Assembly (NCBI GenBank): GCA_004017535.1
Contig: SAJS01000001.1
Coordinates: forward strand, 62,001 to 126,000
Source: Mesorhizobium sp.
GTDB lineage: Bacteria > Pseudomonadota > Alphaproteobacteria > Rhizobiales > Rhizobiaceae
Reading direction: 5' to 3'
Length of the DNA: 64,000 bases
Of this stretch, positions 8,530 to 16,751 are shown in pieces. The notes under the pieces were generated by a model. The model saw nothing but the letters and a program-made list of their open reading frames with translations, was not told where the DNA came from and ran no database searches. Within the stretch, counting starts at the first letter, position 1. The number at the start of each line of letters is the position of its first letter. The position numbers and the translations under genes were made by a program.

Positions 8530-9006
8530 ATGCCTCAATTCGACGACTTTGAGATCAAGATGCTCGACATCCTGCAGCGCGACGGCCGCAAGCCCGTTTC
8601 GGAACTGGCGCAGGAGATCGGACTGTCGACAACGCCTTGCGCGCGCCGCTTCGAGGCCTTGCAGGAAACCGGCATCATCAAGGGCTTTGCCGCCGTGCTC
8701 AGCCGCCGCGCCGTCGGCCTGACCGTCGAGGTGTTCATCCAGGTGCGGCTGGTCAGCCACAGCGACGGCTCGCCCGAAAGTTTTATAGCCGCCGTGCAGC
8801 GCATGGACGAGGTGTCGTCCTGCTGGACGATGACCGGCGACCACGATTTCCTGCTGCATGTCATGGTGCCGTCGGTGGACGATCTGAACGCCTTCGTCAT
8901 GCACCGGCTGATGCGGCTGCCCGGCGTGCGCGACGTCCACACGCAACTGGTGCTGCAGAACATCAAGGGCCCCGGCCACGTGCCGCTCAGCCATTTGCGG
9001 CGCTGA
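8530..9006 (+). CDS. Lrp/AsnC family transcriptional regulator
   Basis: The 158-residue protein has an N-terminal winged helix-turn-helix (DDFEIKMLDILQRDGRKPVS then ELAQEIGLSTTPCARRFEAL) and a C-terminal RAM ligand-binding domain (EVFIQVRLVSHS, VSSCWTMTGDHDFLLHVMV, LMRLPGVRDVHTQLVLQNIK). The start at the ATG at 8530 has GAGATCGAGAAG before it; the frame is open back to 8449 but those residues do not resemble the family. Divergence from phhA suggests it senses phenylalanine or tyrosine and controls phhA, by analogy with Lrp-type activators of aromatic amino acid catabolism. That target is inferred from position only. Confidence 0.88.
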   Translation: MPQFDDFEIKMLDILQRDGRKPVSELAQEIGLSTTPCARRFEALQETGIIKGFAAVLSRRAVGLTVEVFIQVRLVSHSDGSPESFIAAVQRMDEVSSCWTMTGDHDFLLHVMVPSVDDLNAFVMHRLMRLPGVRDVHTQLVLQNIKGPGHVPLSHLRR

Positions 9007-9108
9007 CCCGGTCAAATCTGGCGAAAAGCTGCTTGGAAACTGCTGAACCGCGCCAAGGCGGCTTCGGCATCGGCAATTAGGACAAGCGGACCAACATGGA
9101 GGTCCGCC

Positions 9109-10668
9109 TTGAACATCGTGCTGATCAATCCGCCGCACACGGCCATCGGCAGCCGCGTGCCCGACGACCATCTGCCGCCGCTTGGGCTGCTTGCGATCGG
9201 CGGCCCGCTGATCGATTCAGGCCATCAGGTACGCCTCGTCGATGCCGAGTTCGGGCCGATGCCGCTTGCGGTGCTGATGGAGGAGGCCTTGCGCGATGAT
9301 CCCGATTTCATCCTGATCGGCCATTCCGGTTCGACCTCGGCGCATCCGACCGCCTTGAAGATCGCCGAAATGATCAAGGCCCGCGCGCCGGTCGTCGTCG
9401 TCATCTATGGCGGCGTGTTTCCGACCTATCACTGGCGCGACATCCTCGCCGCGACCGACGTCTTCGACTTCATCGTGCGCGGCGAGGGCGAGGCGACCGC
9501 GACGGCGCTGGTCGAGGCCGTCGAAATGCGCCAGCCGGTGGGAAGTGTCGCAGGCATCGCCTATCGCGACGATCTCGGCCGCCCGGTCGCGACGCAGGCG
9601 GCCATGACGATCGCCGATCTCGACGCTTATCGCATCGGCTGGGAGCTGATCGATCATCGCCGCTACTCCTATTGGGGCGGCAAGCGCGCGGTGGTCATGC
9701 AGTTCTCGCGCGGCTGCCCGCATCTGTGCAACTATTGCGGCCAGCGCGGCTTCTGGACCCGCTGGCGGCATCGCGACCCGGTGAAATTCGCTAAGGAGAT
9801 CGGCTGGCTCTATCGCGAGCACGGCGTCGAGCTGGTCAATCTGGCGGATGAGAATCCGACCTCCTCGAAGAAGGCTTGGCGCGCCTTTCTCGACGCCATG
9901 ATCGCCGAGAACGTGCCGGTGCTGATCGTCGGCTCGACCCGCGCCGACGACATCGTGCGTGACGCCGATATTCTGCACCTTTACCGCAAGGCCGGTGTCA
10001 TTCGCTGGCTACTCGGCATGGAGAACACCGATGAGGAGACACTGTCATTGATCCGCAAGGGCGGCAGCACCAAGTCGGACCGCGAAGCGATCCGGCTGCT
10101 TCGCCGGCACGGGATATTGTCGATGGCGACCTGGGTCGCGGGCTTCGAGGACGAGACGTTTAGCGATCTCTGGCGCGGCTTCCGCCAGCTCATCGCTTAT
10201 GATCCCGACCAGATCCAGGCGCTCTATGTCACGCCGCATCGCTGGACGCCGTTCTTCCGCATCGCCCGCGACCGCAACGTGATCCAGAAGGACGTCCGCC
10301 TCTGGGATTACAAGCATCAGGTTCTGCATATGACCCGGCTGAAGCCGTGGATGCTGTTCTTCGCCGTCAAGCTGATCGAGGTCGCCGTGCAGTCGCGGCC
10401 GAAGGCGCTGGCGCGGATTCTTTTCCACCCCGATCCCGAGCAGCGACATTCGATGCGCTGGTACACCAAGATGGGCCGCCGCGTCTGGTTCCGCGAGGTC
10501 TGGGGCTTTCTCGCCCGCGACCGCCGCGTCACGGACGGGCCGACATTAGCCGAATTCTGGGGCGCGCCGCAGGACGCCGAGGAGGAATCGATGATCGTCA
10601 GGCGGCCGGTCCGCAGACCTGCCGTCGAGAGCCGGCCTCTGCCGGAAGGACGAAGATTAGCCGGCTGA
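9109..10668 (+). CDS. B12-binding radical SAM protein, BchE-like (anaerobic Mg-protoporphyrin ester cyclase family)
   Basis: The 519-residue protein has an N-terminal cobalamin-binding Rossmann region (MNIVLINPPHT, VYGG-type strand VVVVIYGGVFPTYHWRDIL) and a radical SAM domain. The iron-sulfur cysteines are Cys203, Cys207 and Cys210 in RGCPHLCNYCGQ (CxxxCxxC). Its C-terminal region (VKLIEVAVQSRPKAL, FHPDPEQRHSMRWYTKMGRR, WFREVWGFLARD) resembles what I recall of BchE, the oxygen-independent enzyme that closes the isocyclic ring of Mg-protoporphyrin IX monomethyl ester. The start is a TTG at 9109, with GGAGGT 7 bases upstream. No other bacteriochlorophyll gene is in the window, so the substrate may differ. 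Confidence 0.8.
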   Translation: MNIVLINPPHTAIGSRVPDDHLPPLGLLAIGGPLIDSGHQVRLVDAEFGPMPLAVLMEEALRDDPDFILIGHSGSTSAHPTALKIAEMIKARAPVVVVIYGGVFPTYHWRDILAATDVFDFIVRGEGEATATALVEAVEMRQPVGSVAGIAYRDDLGRPVATQAAMTIADLDAYRIGWELIDHRRYSYWGGKRAVVMQFSRGCPHLCNYCGQRGFWTRWRHRDPVKFAKEIGWLYREHGVELVNLADENPTSSKKAWRAFLDAMIAENVPVLIVGSTRADDIVRDADILHLYRKAGVIRWLLGMENTDEETLSLIRKGGSTKSDREAIRLLRRHGILSMATWVAGFEDETFSDLWRGFRQLIAYDPDQIQALYVTPHRWTPFFRIARDRNVIQKDVRLWDYKHQVLHMTRLKPWMLFFAVKLIEVAVQSRPKALARILFHPDPEQRHSMRWYTKMGRRVWFREVWGFLARDRRVTDGPTLAEFWGAPQDAEEESMIVRRPVRRPAVESRPLPEGRRLAG

Positions 10669-10703
10669 ATATGGCAGTTCACGAGACGGTGAACTTGCCC
10701 CTT

Positions 10704-11597
10704 TTACGGAACGATCAGCGTGCCGGCGCCGTGCTCGGTGAAGAGCTCCAGCAGCACCGAATGCGGCGTCTTGCCGTTGAGGATGACGACGCCTTCGACT
10801 CCGCGCTCGATCGCCTCGATGCAGGTCTCGACCTTCGGGATCATGCCGCCCGACACCGTGCCGTCCTTGATCAGCACCTTGGCCTCGGCGACCGTCAGCT
10901 CGTCGATCAGCTTCTTGTTCTTGTCGAGCACGCCGGGCACGTCGGTGAGGAAGAGCAGGCGCGAGGCGCGGCAGGCGCCGGCGATGGCGCCCGCGAACGT
11001 GTCGGCGTTGATGTTGTAGGTGTGGCCGTCGCGGCCGGGCGCCACGGGCGCCAGCACCGGGATCATCTCCGAGCGGGCAAGCAGATCGAGCAGCGTGCGG
11101 TCGACCTCGACCGGCTCGCCCACGAAGCCGAGATCCAGCACCCGCTCGATGTTGGAGTCGGGGTCGATCATGGTCTTGCGCGCCTTTTCGGCGAACACCA
11201 TGTTGCCGTCCTTGCCGCAAAGCCCGATCGCCCACTCGCCCTCGGCGTTGATCAGCGCCACGATTTCCTTGTTGATCGAGCCCGCCAGCACCATCTCGAC
11301 GATCTCGACCGTCTTCTGGTCGGTGACACGCAGCCCGCCCTCGAACTTGGATTCGATGCCCATCTTGGTCAGCATCGCGCCGATCTGCGGCCCGCCGCCA
11401 TGCACGACGATCGGGTTTACGCCGGACTGTTTCAAGAGCGCGATGTCGCGAGCGAAGGCCTTGCCGAGCTCGGTATCGCCCATGGCATGGCCGCCATATT
11501 TCACCACCACCGTCTTGTTCTCGTAGCGCTGCATGTAAGGCAGCGCGCGTGAGAGCAGCGCGGCCTGCATTTCGGCGTTGGCGGCGACGTCCGTCAT
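10704..11597 (-). CDS. argB: Acetylglutamate kinase
   Basis: ArgB phosphorylates N-acetyl-L-glutamate, the second step of arginine synthesis. The start chosen is the ATG at 11597 ([20 protein letters not shown]), giving 297 residues as in rhizobial ArgB. Visible motifs are [11 protein letters not shown] (phosphate-binding Lys), [34 protein letters not shown] and [17 protein letters not shown]. The frame is open further upstream to 11720, but that extension is translated repeat sequence (family B). The neighbours upstream in a typical rhizobial chromosome would be engB and yidC; here they are 12-17 kb away on the same strand. Confidence 0.96.
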   Translation of the reverse strand: MTDVAANAEMQAALLSRALPYMQRYENKTVVVKYGGHAMGDTELGKAFARDIALLKQSGVNPIVVHGGGPQIGAMLTKMGIESKFEGGLRVTDQKTVEIVEMVLAGSINKEIVALINAEGEWAIGLCGKDGNMVFAEKARKTMIDPDSNIERVLDLGFVGEPVEVDRTLLDLLARSEMIPVLAPVAPGRDGHTYNINADTFAGAIAGACRASRLLFLTDVPGVLDKNKKLIDELTVAEAKVLIKDGTVSGGMIPKVETCIEAIERGVEGVVILNGKTPHSVLLELFTEHGAGTLIVP

Positions 11598-11614
11598 AGG
11601 TATCGATCCCAGCT

Positions 11615-11662
11615 GAGCATGTCTCCCGAAAATGGGTACCGGTTTCGGGATGAAGACATGCT
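11615..11662. repeat. Dispersed palindromic repeat, family B, copy 2
   Basis: AGCATGTCTCCCGAAA and CCGGTTTCGGGA with AAGACATGCT form the same hairpin as at 3122-3168, with few differences. It lies in the argB leader, between its start codon and any promoter, so it would be part of the argB transcript if transcription starts upstream of it. Confidence 0.85.
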
Positions 11663-11785
11663 TGAAATCAGAGTTAAGCTTGATTGGCGGCCTCTTAGCG
11701 GGAATTGCCGCGGGCCGCAAACGGCTTTGCGGTCACAATGATGAAATCACTTGGTTCCCCGCACTGGGATTTGATCAGGCCGGCA

Positions 11786-11965
11786 ATGTTTATGCTGTCA
11801 GGCGGCATGCCTGGAGATTGGCCGAAACGCCTATCGCGATTGTAATCCACGGGCGGAGCAAGGAGCGAAGCGACGCGAGCAGACCCGAGGATCCATTCCA
11901 TGACTTCGACGCGCCTCAGCGGTCCAGAATTCTGCTCCGCTGCATCTCTCGTCTGAGGTAACGGC
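11786..11965. repeat. Dispersed repeat, family C, fragment 2
   Basis: The left part (about 11806-11866) is an inverted match to 5706-5767. The right part (CCCGAGGATCCATTCC at 11884-11899, CAGAATTCTGC near 11925) matches the element at 61237-61397 in the same orientation. The order of the shared blocks differs between copies, so it is a composite or rearranged copy. Confidence 0.75.
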
Positions 11966-12138
11966 ATAGATTCCAGGGTCCCCGCGACGCAGCTTCGCGG
12001 CGGCTCCGTCCTGGAAAGACGAGGTTGGAAGATTTCAGCCAATTCCCGGCCATCGGCGCCTGATTTGCTTTGCAACGGCCCATGCCCACAAGCGCCGGAT
12101 CGGCCCGCGGCCGCCGGTGAACAAGGCTCTCGCGCCCG

Positions 12139-12155
12139 TTGCAATTAGATTGCAA
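12139..12155. promoter_or_regulatory. Perfect inverted repeat upstream of the ECF sigma gene
   Basis: TTGCAAT-TAG-ATTGCAA, 7-base perfect arms around a 3-base spacer, ends 17 bases before the sigma-factor ATG. Its place over the expected leader or promoter of the sigma/anti-sigma operon makes it a candidate operator. No binding protein is identified. Confidence 0.45.
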
Positions 12156-12172
12156 TCTTCTAATTTGCCGCC

Positions 12173-12712
12173 ATGGCGCCGCAGGACATCAGCAAGCTGA
12201 TCGTCCGGACTTCGATGAAGGACCGGGCCGCGTTCGATCTGCTCTACAAGCAGACGAGCGCGAAACTTTTCGGCGTTTGCCTTCGTATCTTGAGGGACAG
12301 AGGAGATGCGGAAGAAGCGCTGCAGGAGGTCTTCGTCAAGATATGGACGAAGGCGGACCGCTTCGCGGTTTCCGATCTGAGCCCGATTTCCTGGCTGGTG
12401 GCCATCGCGCGCAACCATGCGATCGATCGCATCCGGGCGCGGCGCAGTCCTCCCGCCAATATCGACGCAGCTCTTGACGTCGCCGATCCGACGCCGGGAC
12501 CTGAGGCCACGGCGGTGGCGGGCGGCGAGACCGAACGCATCCACCATTGCCTCGAAGAGTTGGAGAAGGACCGGGCAGCGGCCGTCCGGGGCGCCTATCT
12601 AAGTGGCGAAAGCTATGCCGAGCTGGCGGAGCGCTTCAAGGTTCCGCTGAACACGATGCGGACCTGGCTGCGGCGAAGCCTGCTTAAACTGAGAGAATGC
12701 CTGGAAAGATGA
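12173..12712 (+). CDS. ECF-type RNA polymerase sigma factor (SigK/RpoE-like)
   Basis: The 179-residue protein has sigma region 2 (RAAFDLLYKQTSAKLFGVCL, then LRDRGDAEEALQEVFVKIW and SPISWLVAIARNHAIDRIRA) and region 4 (RGAYLSGESYAELAERFKVP, then NTMRTWLRRSLLKLRECL). There is no C-terminal extension. The next gene is an RskA-type anti-sigma factor whose preferred start overlaps this stop by four bases (ATGA), so the pair is translationally coupled and this sigma is presumably held inactive at the membrane. The secreted fasciclin gene that follows at 13647 is a plausible target, by analogy with the SigK-RskA-MPT70/MPT83 arrangement of mycobacteria. Confidence 0.92.
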   Translation: MAPQDISKLIVRTSMKDRAAFDLLYKQTSAKLFGVCLRILRDRGDAEEALQEVFVKIWTKADRFAVSDLSPISWLVAIARNHAIDRIRARRSPPANIDAALDVADPTPGPEATAVAGGETERIHHCLEELEKDRAAAVRGAYLSGESYAELAERFKVPLNTMRTWLRRSLLKLRECLER

Positions 12713-13431
12713 CGCTGGCGGAAGACAACGGACCGGAACGTGGAGGCGACGACCTGCTCGCCGCCGAATACGTTCTCGGCGTGCTGGCAGCCGACGACCG
12801 CCAGATCGCGTCCCGCCGCGTCGATACCGAGGCGGCCTTCGCCCGGCTGGTCGATGCCTGGGAGGTCCATTTCGCCCCGATGGCCGCCACCTATGCCGCA
12901 GTCGAGCCGCCGGCTTCTGTCAAGGTGGCGATCGACAGGCGGCTGTTCGCATCGTCCGCCTCCAACTCAACGGCGCCCAGCGGTGGCCTATGGCGCAGCC
13001 TCGCCTTCTGGCGCGGCCTTGCCGCCGCGGCCATTGCGGCTTTGGCCCTCTATGTCGCCCTGCCTTATGTCAATCCGCCGGTTCCGCCGCCCGGGACCAG
13101 GCTTGTCGCGTCGCTCGCCGCCGACAACAGCAACGTCAAATACCTTGCCGTCTACGACGCCGCCCGCCATGAGGTCGGCCTGTCGCTGGTCTCCGGCGAT
13201 CATGGCGCCGGCAAGGACTTCGAGCTGTGGATGATCGAGGGCAAGAACGCGCCGGTCTCGATGGGCGTCATCCCGGCCGGCCAGACCGCGCGCATGGCCG
13301 TTACCCCGGCCGTCCAGCAGAAGCTGGCGCAAGGCGCCGTGCTCGCCGTCAGCCTAGAGCCTTCGGGCGGTTCGCCGACCGGCCAACCGACCGGCCCTGT
13401 CGTGGCCGCGGGTGACCTGAAGGGCATCTGA
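12709..13431 (+). CDS. RskA-type membrane anti-sigma factor
   Basis: About 240 residues. The N-terminal cytoplasmic part (DDLLAAEYVLGVLAADD, then WEVHFAPMAATYAAVEPP) is the sigma-binding region of the RskA group and lacks the HxxxCxxC zinc motif. One membrane segment follows near residues 100-118 (GLAAAAIAALALYVALPYV). The periplasmic C-terminal domain (RLVASLAADNSNVKYLAVYD, KDFELWMIEGKNAPVSMGVI, LAVSLEPSGGSPTGQPTGPV) fits the anti-sigma-K RskA C-terminal family. The start at 12709 gives an ATGA overlap with the sigma gene; an in-frame ATG at 12697 is the alternative. Release of the sigma factor probably needs regulated proteolysis, but no protease gene is adjacent. Confidence 0.88.
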   Translation: MTLAEDNGPERGGDDLLAAEYVLGVLAADDRQIASRRVDTEAAFARLVDAWEVHFAPMAATYAAVEPPASVKVAIDRRLFASSASNSTAPSGGLWRSLAFWRGLAAAAIAALALYVALPYVNPPVPPPGTRLVASLAADNSNVKYLAVYDAARHEVGLSLVSGDHGAGKDFELWMIEGKNAPVSMGVIPAGQTARMAVTPAVQQKLAQGAVLAVSLEPSGGSPTGQPTGPVVAAGDLKGI

Positions 13432-13646
13432 CCGCCGCTTCGGCATAGTCACGCCCATAAAGACCAATCGAAGTCTATTTTCTGTCAGTAGATGGCAGGA
13501 GAACTCTGTTGTCGTTGTAGGTAGGGCATATGAAATAAATCGCGCTAAGGAAAAATTTTGTAACAGTCGTGAAACTAGCTTTTCGACCGCCCCGTATCTC
13601 CTCGCGTTCCCAAGGACGGGAAAAACAACCCGAGGAGACTGACACA

Positions 13647-14201
13647 ATGCGTAAACTCGCCACCCTTTTGCTCGCCTCCACGCTCGGCCTTTCCGCGCTC
13701 GGCGCCGTTGCCTATGCCAATCCGATGGTCGGCGGCGCTCCGATGTATGCCAAGAAGAACATCATCGAGAACGCCGTCAATTCGAAGGACCACACCACGC
13801 TGGTCGCCGCCGTCAAGGCCGCCGGTCTTGTCGACACGCTGCAGGGCGCCGGTCCGTTCACTGTGTTTGCGCCGACCAACGAAGCCTTCGCGGCGCTGCC
13901 CGCCGGCACGGTCGACACGCTGCTCAAGCCCGAGAACAAGGATAAGCTGACCAAGGTGCTGACCTGCCATGTCGTCGCCGCCAAGGCGCTGGCCGCCGAT
14001 GTTGCCAAGATGGCCAAGGCCGATGGCGGCGCCCACCAAGTCAAGACGGTCGGCGGCTGCGAGCTGACGCTGAAGGCTGAGAAGGGCAAGCTCACCGTCA
14101 CCGACGAGAACGGCAATGTCGCCCATGTCACTATCGCCGATGTCCGCCAATCGAACGGCGTCATCCACGTCATCGACAAGGTTCTCTTGCCCAAGATGTA
14201 A
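13647..14201 (+). CDS. Secreted fasciclin (FAS1) domain protein
   Basis: A 184-residue protein. The N-terminal signal peptide is MRKLATLLLASTLGLSALGA with a likely cleavage near AYA-NP. A single FAS1 domain follows, with its conserved boxes GAGPFTVFAPTNEAFAALP (H1) and a C-terminal GVIHVIDKVLLP (H2). FAS1 proteins are adhesion or surface-binding proteins; MPT70 of Mycobacterium has the same one-domain secreted form. The ATG at 13647 has GAGGAG 10 bases upstream. The 215-base upstream gap from the anti-sigma gene suggests its own promoter. The stop-codon region is duplicated in tandem just downstream. Confidence 0.93.
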   Translation: MRKLATLLLASTLGLSALGAVAYANPMVGGAPMYAKKNIIENAVNSKDHTTLVAAVKAAGLVDTLQGAGPFTVFAPTNEAFAALPAGTVDTLLKPENKDKLTKVLTCHVVAAKALAADVAKMAKADGGAHQVKTVGGCELTLKAEKGKLTVTDENGNVAHVTIADVRQSNGVIHVIDKVLLPKM

Positions 14202-14230
14202 CAAAGCGGGCCGAAGATGTAACAAAGCGG
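14193..14230. repeat. Tandem duplication of the fasciclin gene 3' end
   Basis: AAGATGTAACAAAGCGG occurs at 14193-14209 and again at 14214-14230 (period 21). The first copy contains the native stop codon TAA; the second repeats the last codons and stop outside the gene. Confidence 0.9.
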
Positions 14231-14423
14231 ACCTGGCCGGCGAAGACATGGCTGAGCGCCGGCCGCGACATCCAAGATCCGCGCCGCCGGCAAGGGTCTG
14301 CTCCGTGTCGCGCCGCAAGGGCGGCGCGGAGCTGCGTGCTCAAGCAATAACGGATAGGGCGTCACCGGTTTTTGATTTCCGGGCGGTGCTCTATCTTGGC
14401 AAAATATCGCAGGAGGAACGGCA

Positions 14424-14927
<504 letters not shown>

Positions 14928-14952
14928 TCACTTTCGACTGCTGGAAATGAAT

Positions 14953-14984
14953 GACCCCGGAAATCGTCGCCGATTTCCGGGGTC
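14953..14984. terminator. Bidirectional hairpin between convergent msrB and DHA2 pump gene
   Basis: A perfect 13-base inverted repeat, GACCCCGGAAATC at 14953-14965 and GATTTCCGGGGTC at 14972-14984, around a 6-base loop. It sits between two convergent stop codons, where a shared terminator is expected. There is no long T-run on either side. Confidence 0.7.
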
Positions 14985-15019
14985 ACGTGTTGAGGAGACC
15001 AGGCGGGGGTTCCGGCTCC

Positions 15020-16633
15020 TCAATGGCCTCCGCCGCCACCGCCACCCTGCTGGGCGGGCTTGTTGATGAACAGCACGAAGAATCCGAGCGAGGCGAACAG
15101 CACCGTCAGCATCATGAAGACGTCCATGAAGGACAAAAGCGCCGCCTGCTGCTGCACGATGCCCGACAATTTCGAGATCGCCGCGCTCGTAGCGTCGAGC
15201 CCTGCGGTCTGCTGGAAAGTCAGCTCCATGTTCTGCAGCTTGGTCTGTGCGGCCTGGCTGCCCCACTGCACATGCTCAGCAAGCCGCGCATAGTGGAAAG
15301 CGTTGCGGTCGATCAGCACCGTGTTGATCAGCGCCAGGCCGACGGCGCCGCCGAGATTGCGGGTCAGGTTGAACAGGCCCGACGCATTCTTCAGCCGTTC
15401 CGGCGGCAAAGTGCCGAGCGCGATGTTGTTGATCGGCACCATGCACAGCATCATTGAGCAGCCGCGCAGGATCTGCGGGATCAAGAGCTCGTAAAAATCC
15501 CAGTCGGCGGTGAGATGCGTCATCCACCACGTACCGGCGGCGAAGCCGACGAAGCCGATCATCATCATCAGCCTGAGGTCGATCTTGTTCGACAGGATGC
15601 CGGCGACCGGCGCGGTGAAGAACATCGCCAGGCCGCTGACAAACAGCGCCTCGCCGATCATCATAGAATCGTAGCCGCGGATGCGTCCCAGGAACACCGG
15701 ATAGAGGTAGGTGAGCCCGTAAAGGCCGATGCCGACGACGAAGGAGAACAGCGAACCGAAGGCGAAGTTGATGTTGCTGAACGCCCTCAGGTCGACGATC
15801 GGCTCCTCGGCGGTGAAGACGCGCCAGAAGAAGATGACGCCGCCTATGGTCATGATGATGGCGCAGGCAAAGACGGCCGGCTCCTGCAGCCAGTCATGGT
15901 TCGGGCCTTCCTCCAGCACATATTCCATGCAGCCGAGGAAGGCGGCCATGCCGGCCAAGCCCCACCAGTCGAACTTGGAGAACAGTTTCAGGTTGGGCTT
16001 GTCGAAATCGATCAGCGCCCAGGCGGCAGTCGCCACCAAAATGCCGGGCACGACATTGATCAGGAACAGCCAGTGCCAGGACATGGCATGGCTGATATAG
16101 CCGCCCACAGTCGGGCCGATCGTCGGCGCCAGCGTCGCCACCAGGCCGATCATCGGCGAGACGACGGCACGCTTGGAGGGCGGAAAGATGGTGAAGGCGG
16201 CCGCAAACACGCTGGGGATCATGCCGCCGCCGATAAAACCCTGGATGGCGCGGTAGACGATCATCTGGTCGATGTTGGTTGCGGTGGCGGCGAGTGCGCT
16301 GGCCGCGGTGAAGCCGGCGGCCGCCGTGGTGAACAGCACGCGCGTCGACAGCATGCGGCTAAGGAAGCCCGACAGCGGGATCATCACCACCTCGGCGATC
16401 AGATAGGCGGTCTGCACCCACGGGATCTCATCGGAGCTGGCGCTGAGGCCCGCCTGGATTTCCGACAGCGAGGCCGAGACGATCTGGATGTCGAGGATCG
16501 CCATGAACATGCCGAACACCATCGCCAGAAAGGCAACGACGCGGCGCACGGGCATATGGTCCGTGGGCAGCGCCGGCGCGGCAGCGGCCGGACGTGTGGG
16601 CATTGATCCTGCGGTGATGGTTGCGGTTGCCAT
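15020..16633 (-). CDS. DHA2-family MFS efflux permease (EmrB-like)
   Basis: A 537-residue, roughly 14-helix proton-coupled drug exporter. Early DHA2 motifs are visible: LAMVFGMFMAILDIQIVSAS in the first helix, IPWVQTAYLIAEVVMIPLSG in the second, and the family C motif APTIGPTVGGYISHAMSWHW. The tail is glycine-rich (QQGGGGGGGH). In this family the permease works with an EmrA/HlyD periplasmic adaptor and an outer-membrane channel. The adaptor gene is directly upstream (118 bases between) and both are [19 protein letters not shown] by the divergent TetR protein. The natural substrate cannot be read from sequence. Confidence 0.92.
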   Translation of the reverse strand: MATATITAGSMPTRPAAAAPALPTDHMPVRRVVAFLAMVFGMFMAILDIQIVSASLSEIQAGLSASSDEIPWVQTAYLIAEVVMIPLSGFLSRMLSTRVLFTTAAAGFTAASALAATATNIDQMIVYRAIQGFIGGGMIPSVFAAAFTIFPPSKRAVVSPMIGLVATLAPTIGPTVGGYISHAMSWHWLFLINVVPGILVATAAWALIDFDKPNLKLFSKFDWWGLAGMAAFLGCMEYVLEEGPNHDWLQEPAVFACAIIMTIGGVIFFWRVFTAEEPIVDLRAFSNINFAFGSLFSFVVGIGLYGLTYLYPVFLGRIRGYDSMMIGEALFVSGLAMFFTAPVAGILSNKIDLRLMMMIGFVGFAAGTWWMTHLTADWDFYELLIPQILRGCSMMLCMVPINNIALGTLPPERLKNASGLFNLTRNLGGAVGLALINTVLIDRNAFHYARLAEHVQWGSQAAQTKLQNMELTFQQTAGLDATSAAISKLSGIVQQQAALLSFMDVFMMLTVLFASLGFFVLFINKPAQQGGGGGGGH

Positions 16634-16647
16634 GTCATGGCCTCCTT

Positions 16648-16712
16648 AAGCAATTCCCCAGGACAAGCGCGTGGCGGTCCGGAATTGCGTCGAAACGGAT
16701 AAAGCAGGCTGG
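16648..16712. repeat. Degenerate family A repeat in the pump operon
   Basis: Between the adaptor and permease genes, AAGCAATTCCCCAGGAC and GGTCCGGAATTGCGTCGAAA keep the GCAATTCC/GGAATTGC arms of family A but have lost the conserved middle. Its place inside an operon means the transcript must read through the hairpin. Confidence 0.55.
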
Positions 16713-16751
16713 GCGGCTCGGCGCTCGATTGGCCACCGAACCGCCCCCCAA

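Larger units (their letters stand above)
11598..12172. other. Intergenic region filled with repeats, no gene seen
   Basis: The 575 bases between argB and the sigma-factor gene hold a family B repeat (11615-11662), a family C repeat segment (about 11786-11965) and a perfect TTGCAAT inverted repeat (12139-12155). The open frames here encode low-complexity, non-conserved sequence that runs across the repeats, and I accept none as a gene. Confidence 0.7.

Noticed and set aside
11598-11720. Upstream extension of argB to 11720
   Set aside because: The added residues are translated family B repeat and leader sequence; the ArgB family N-terminus fits the ATG at 11597.
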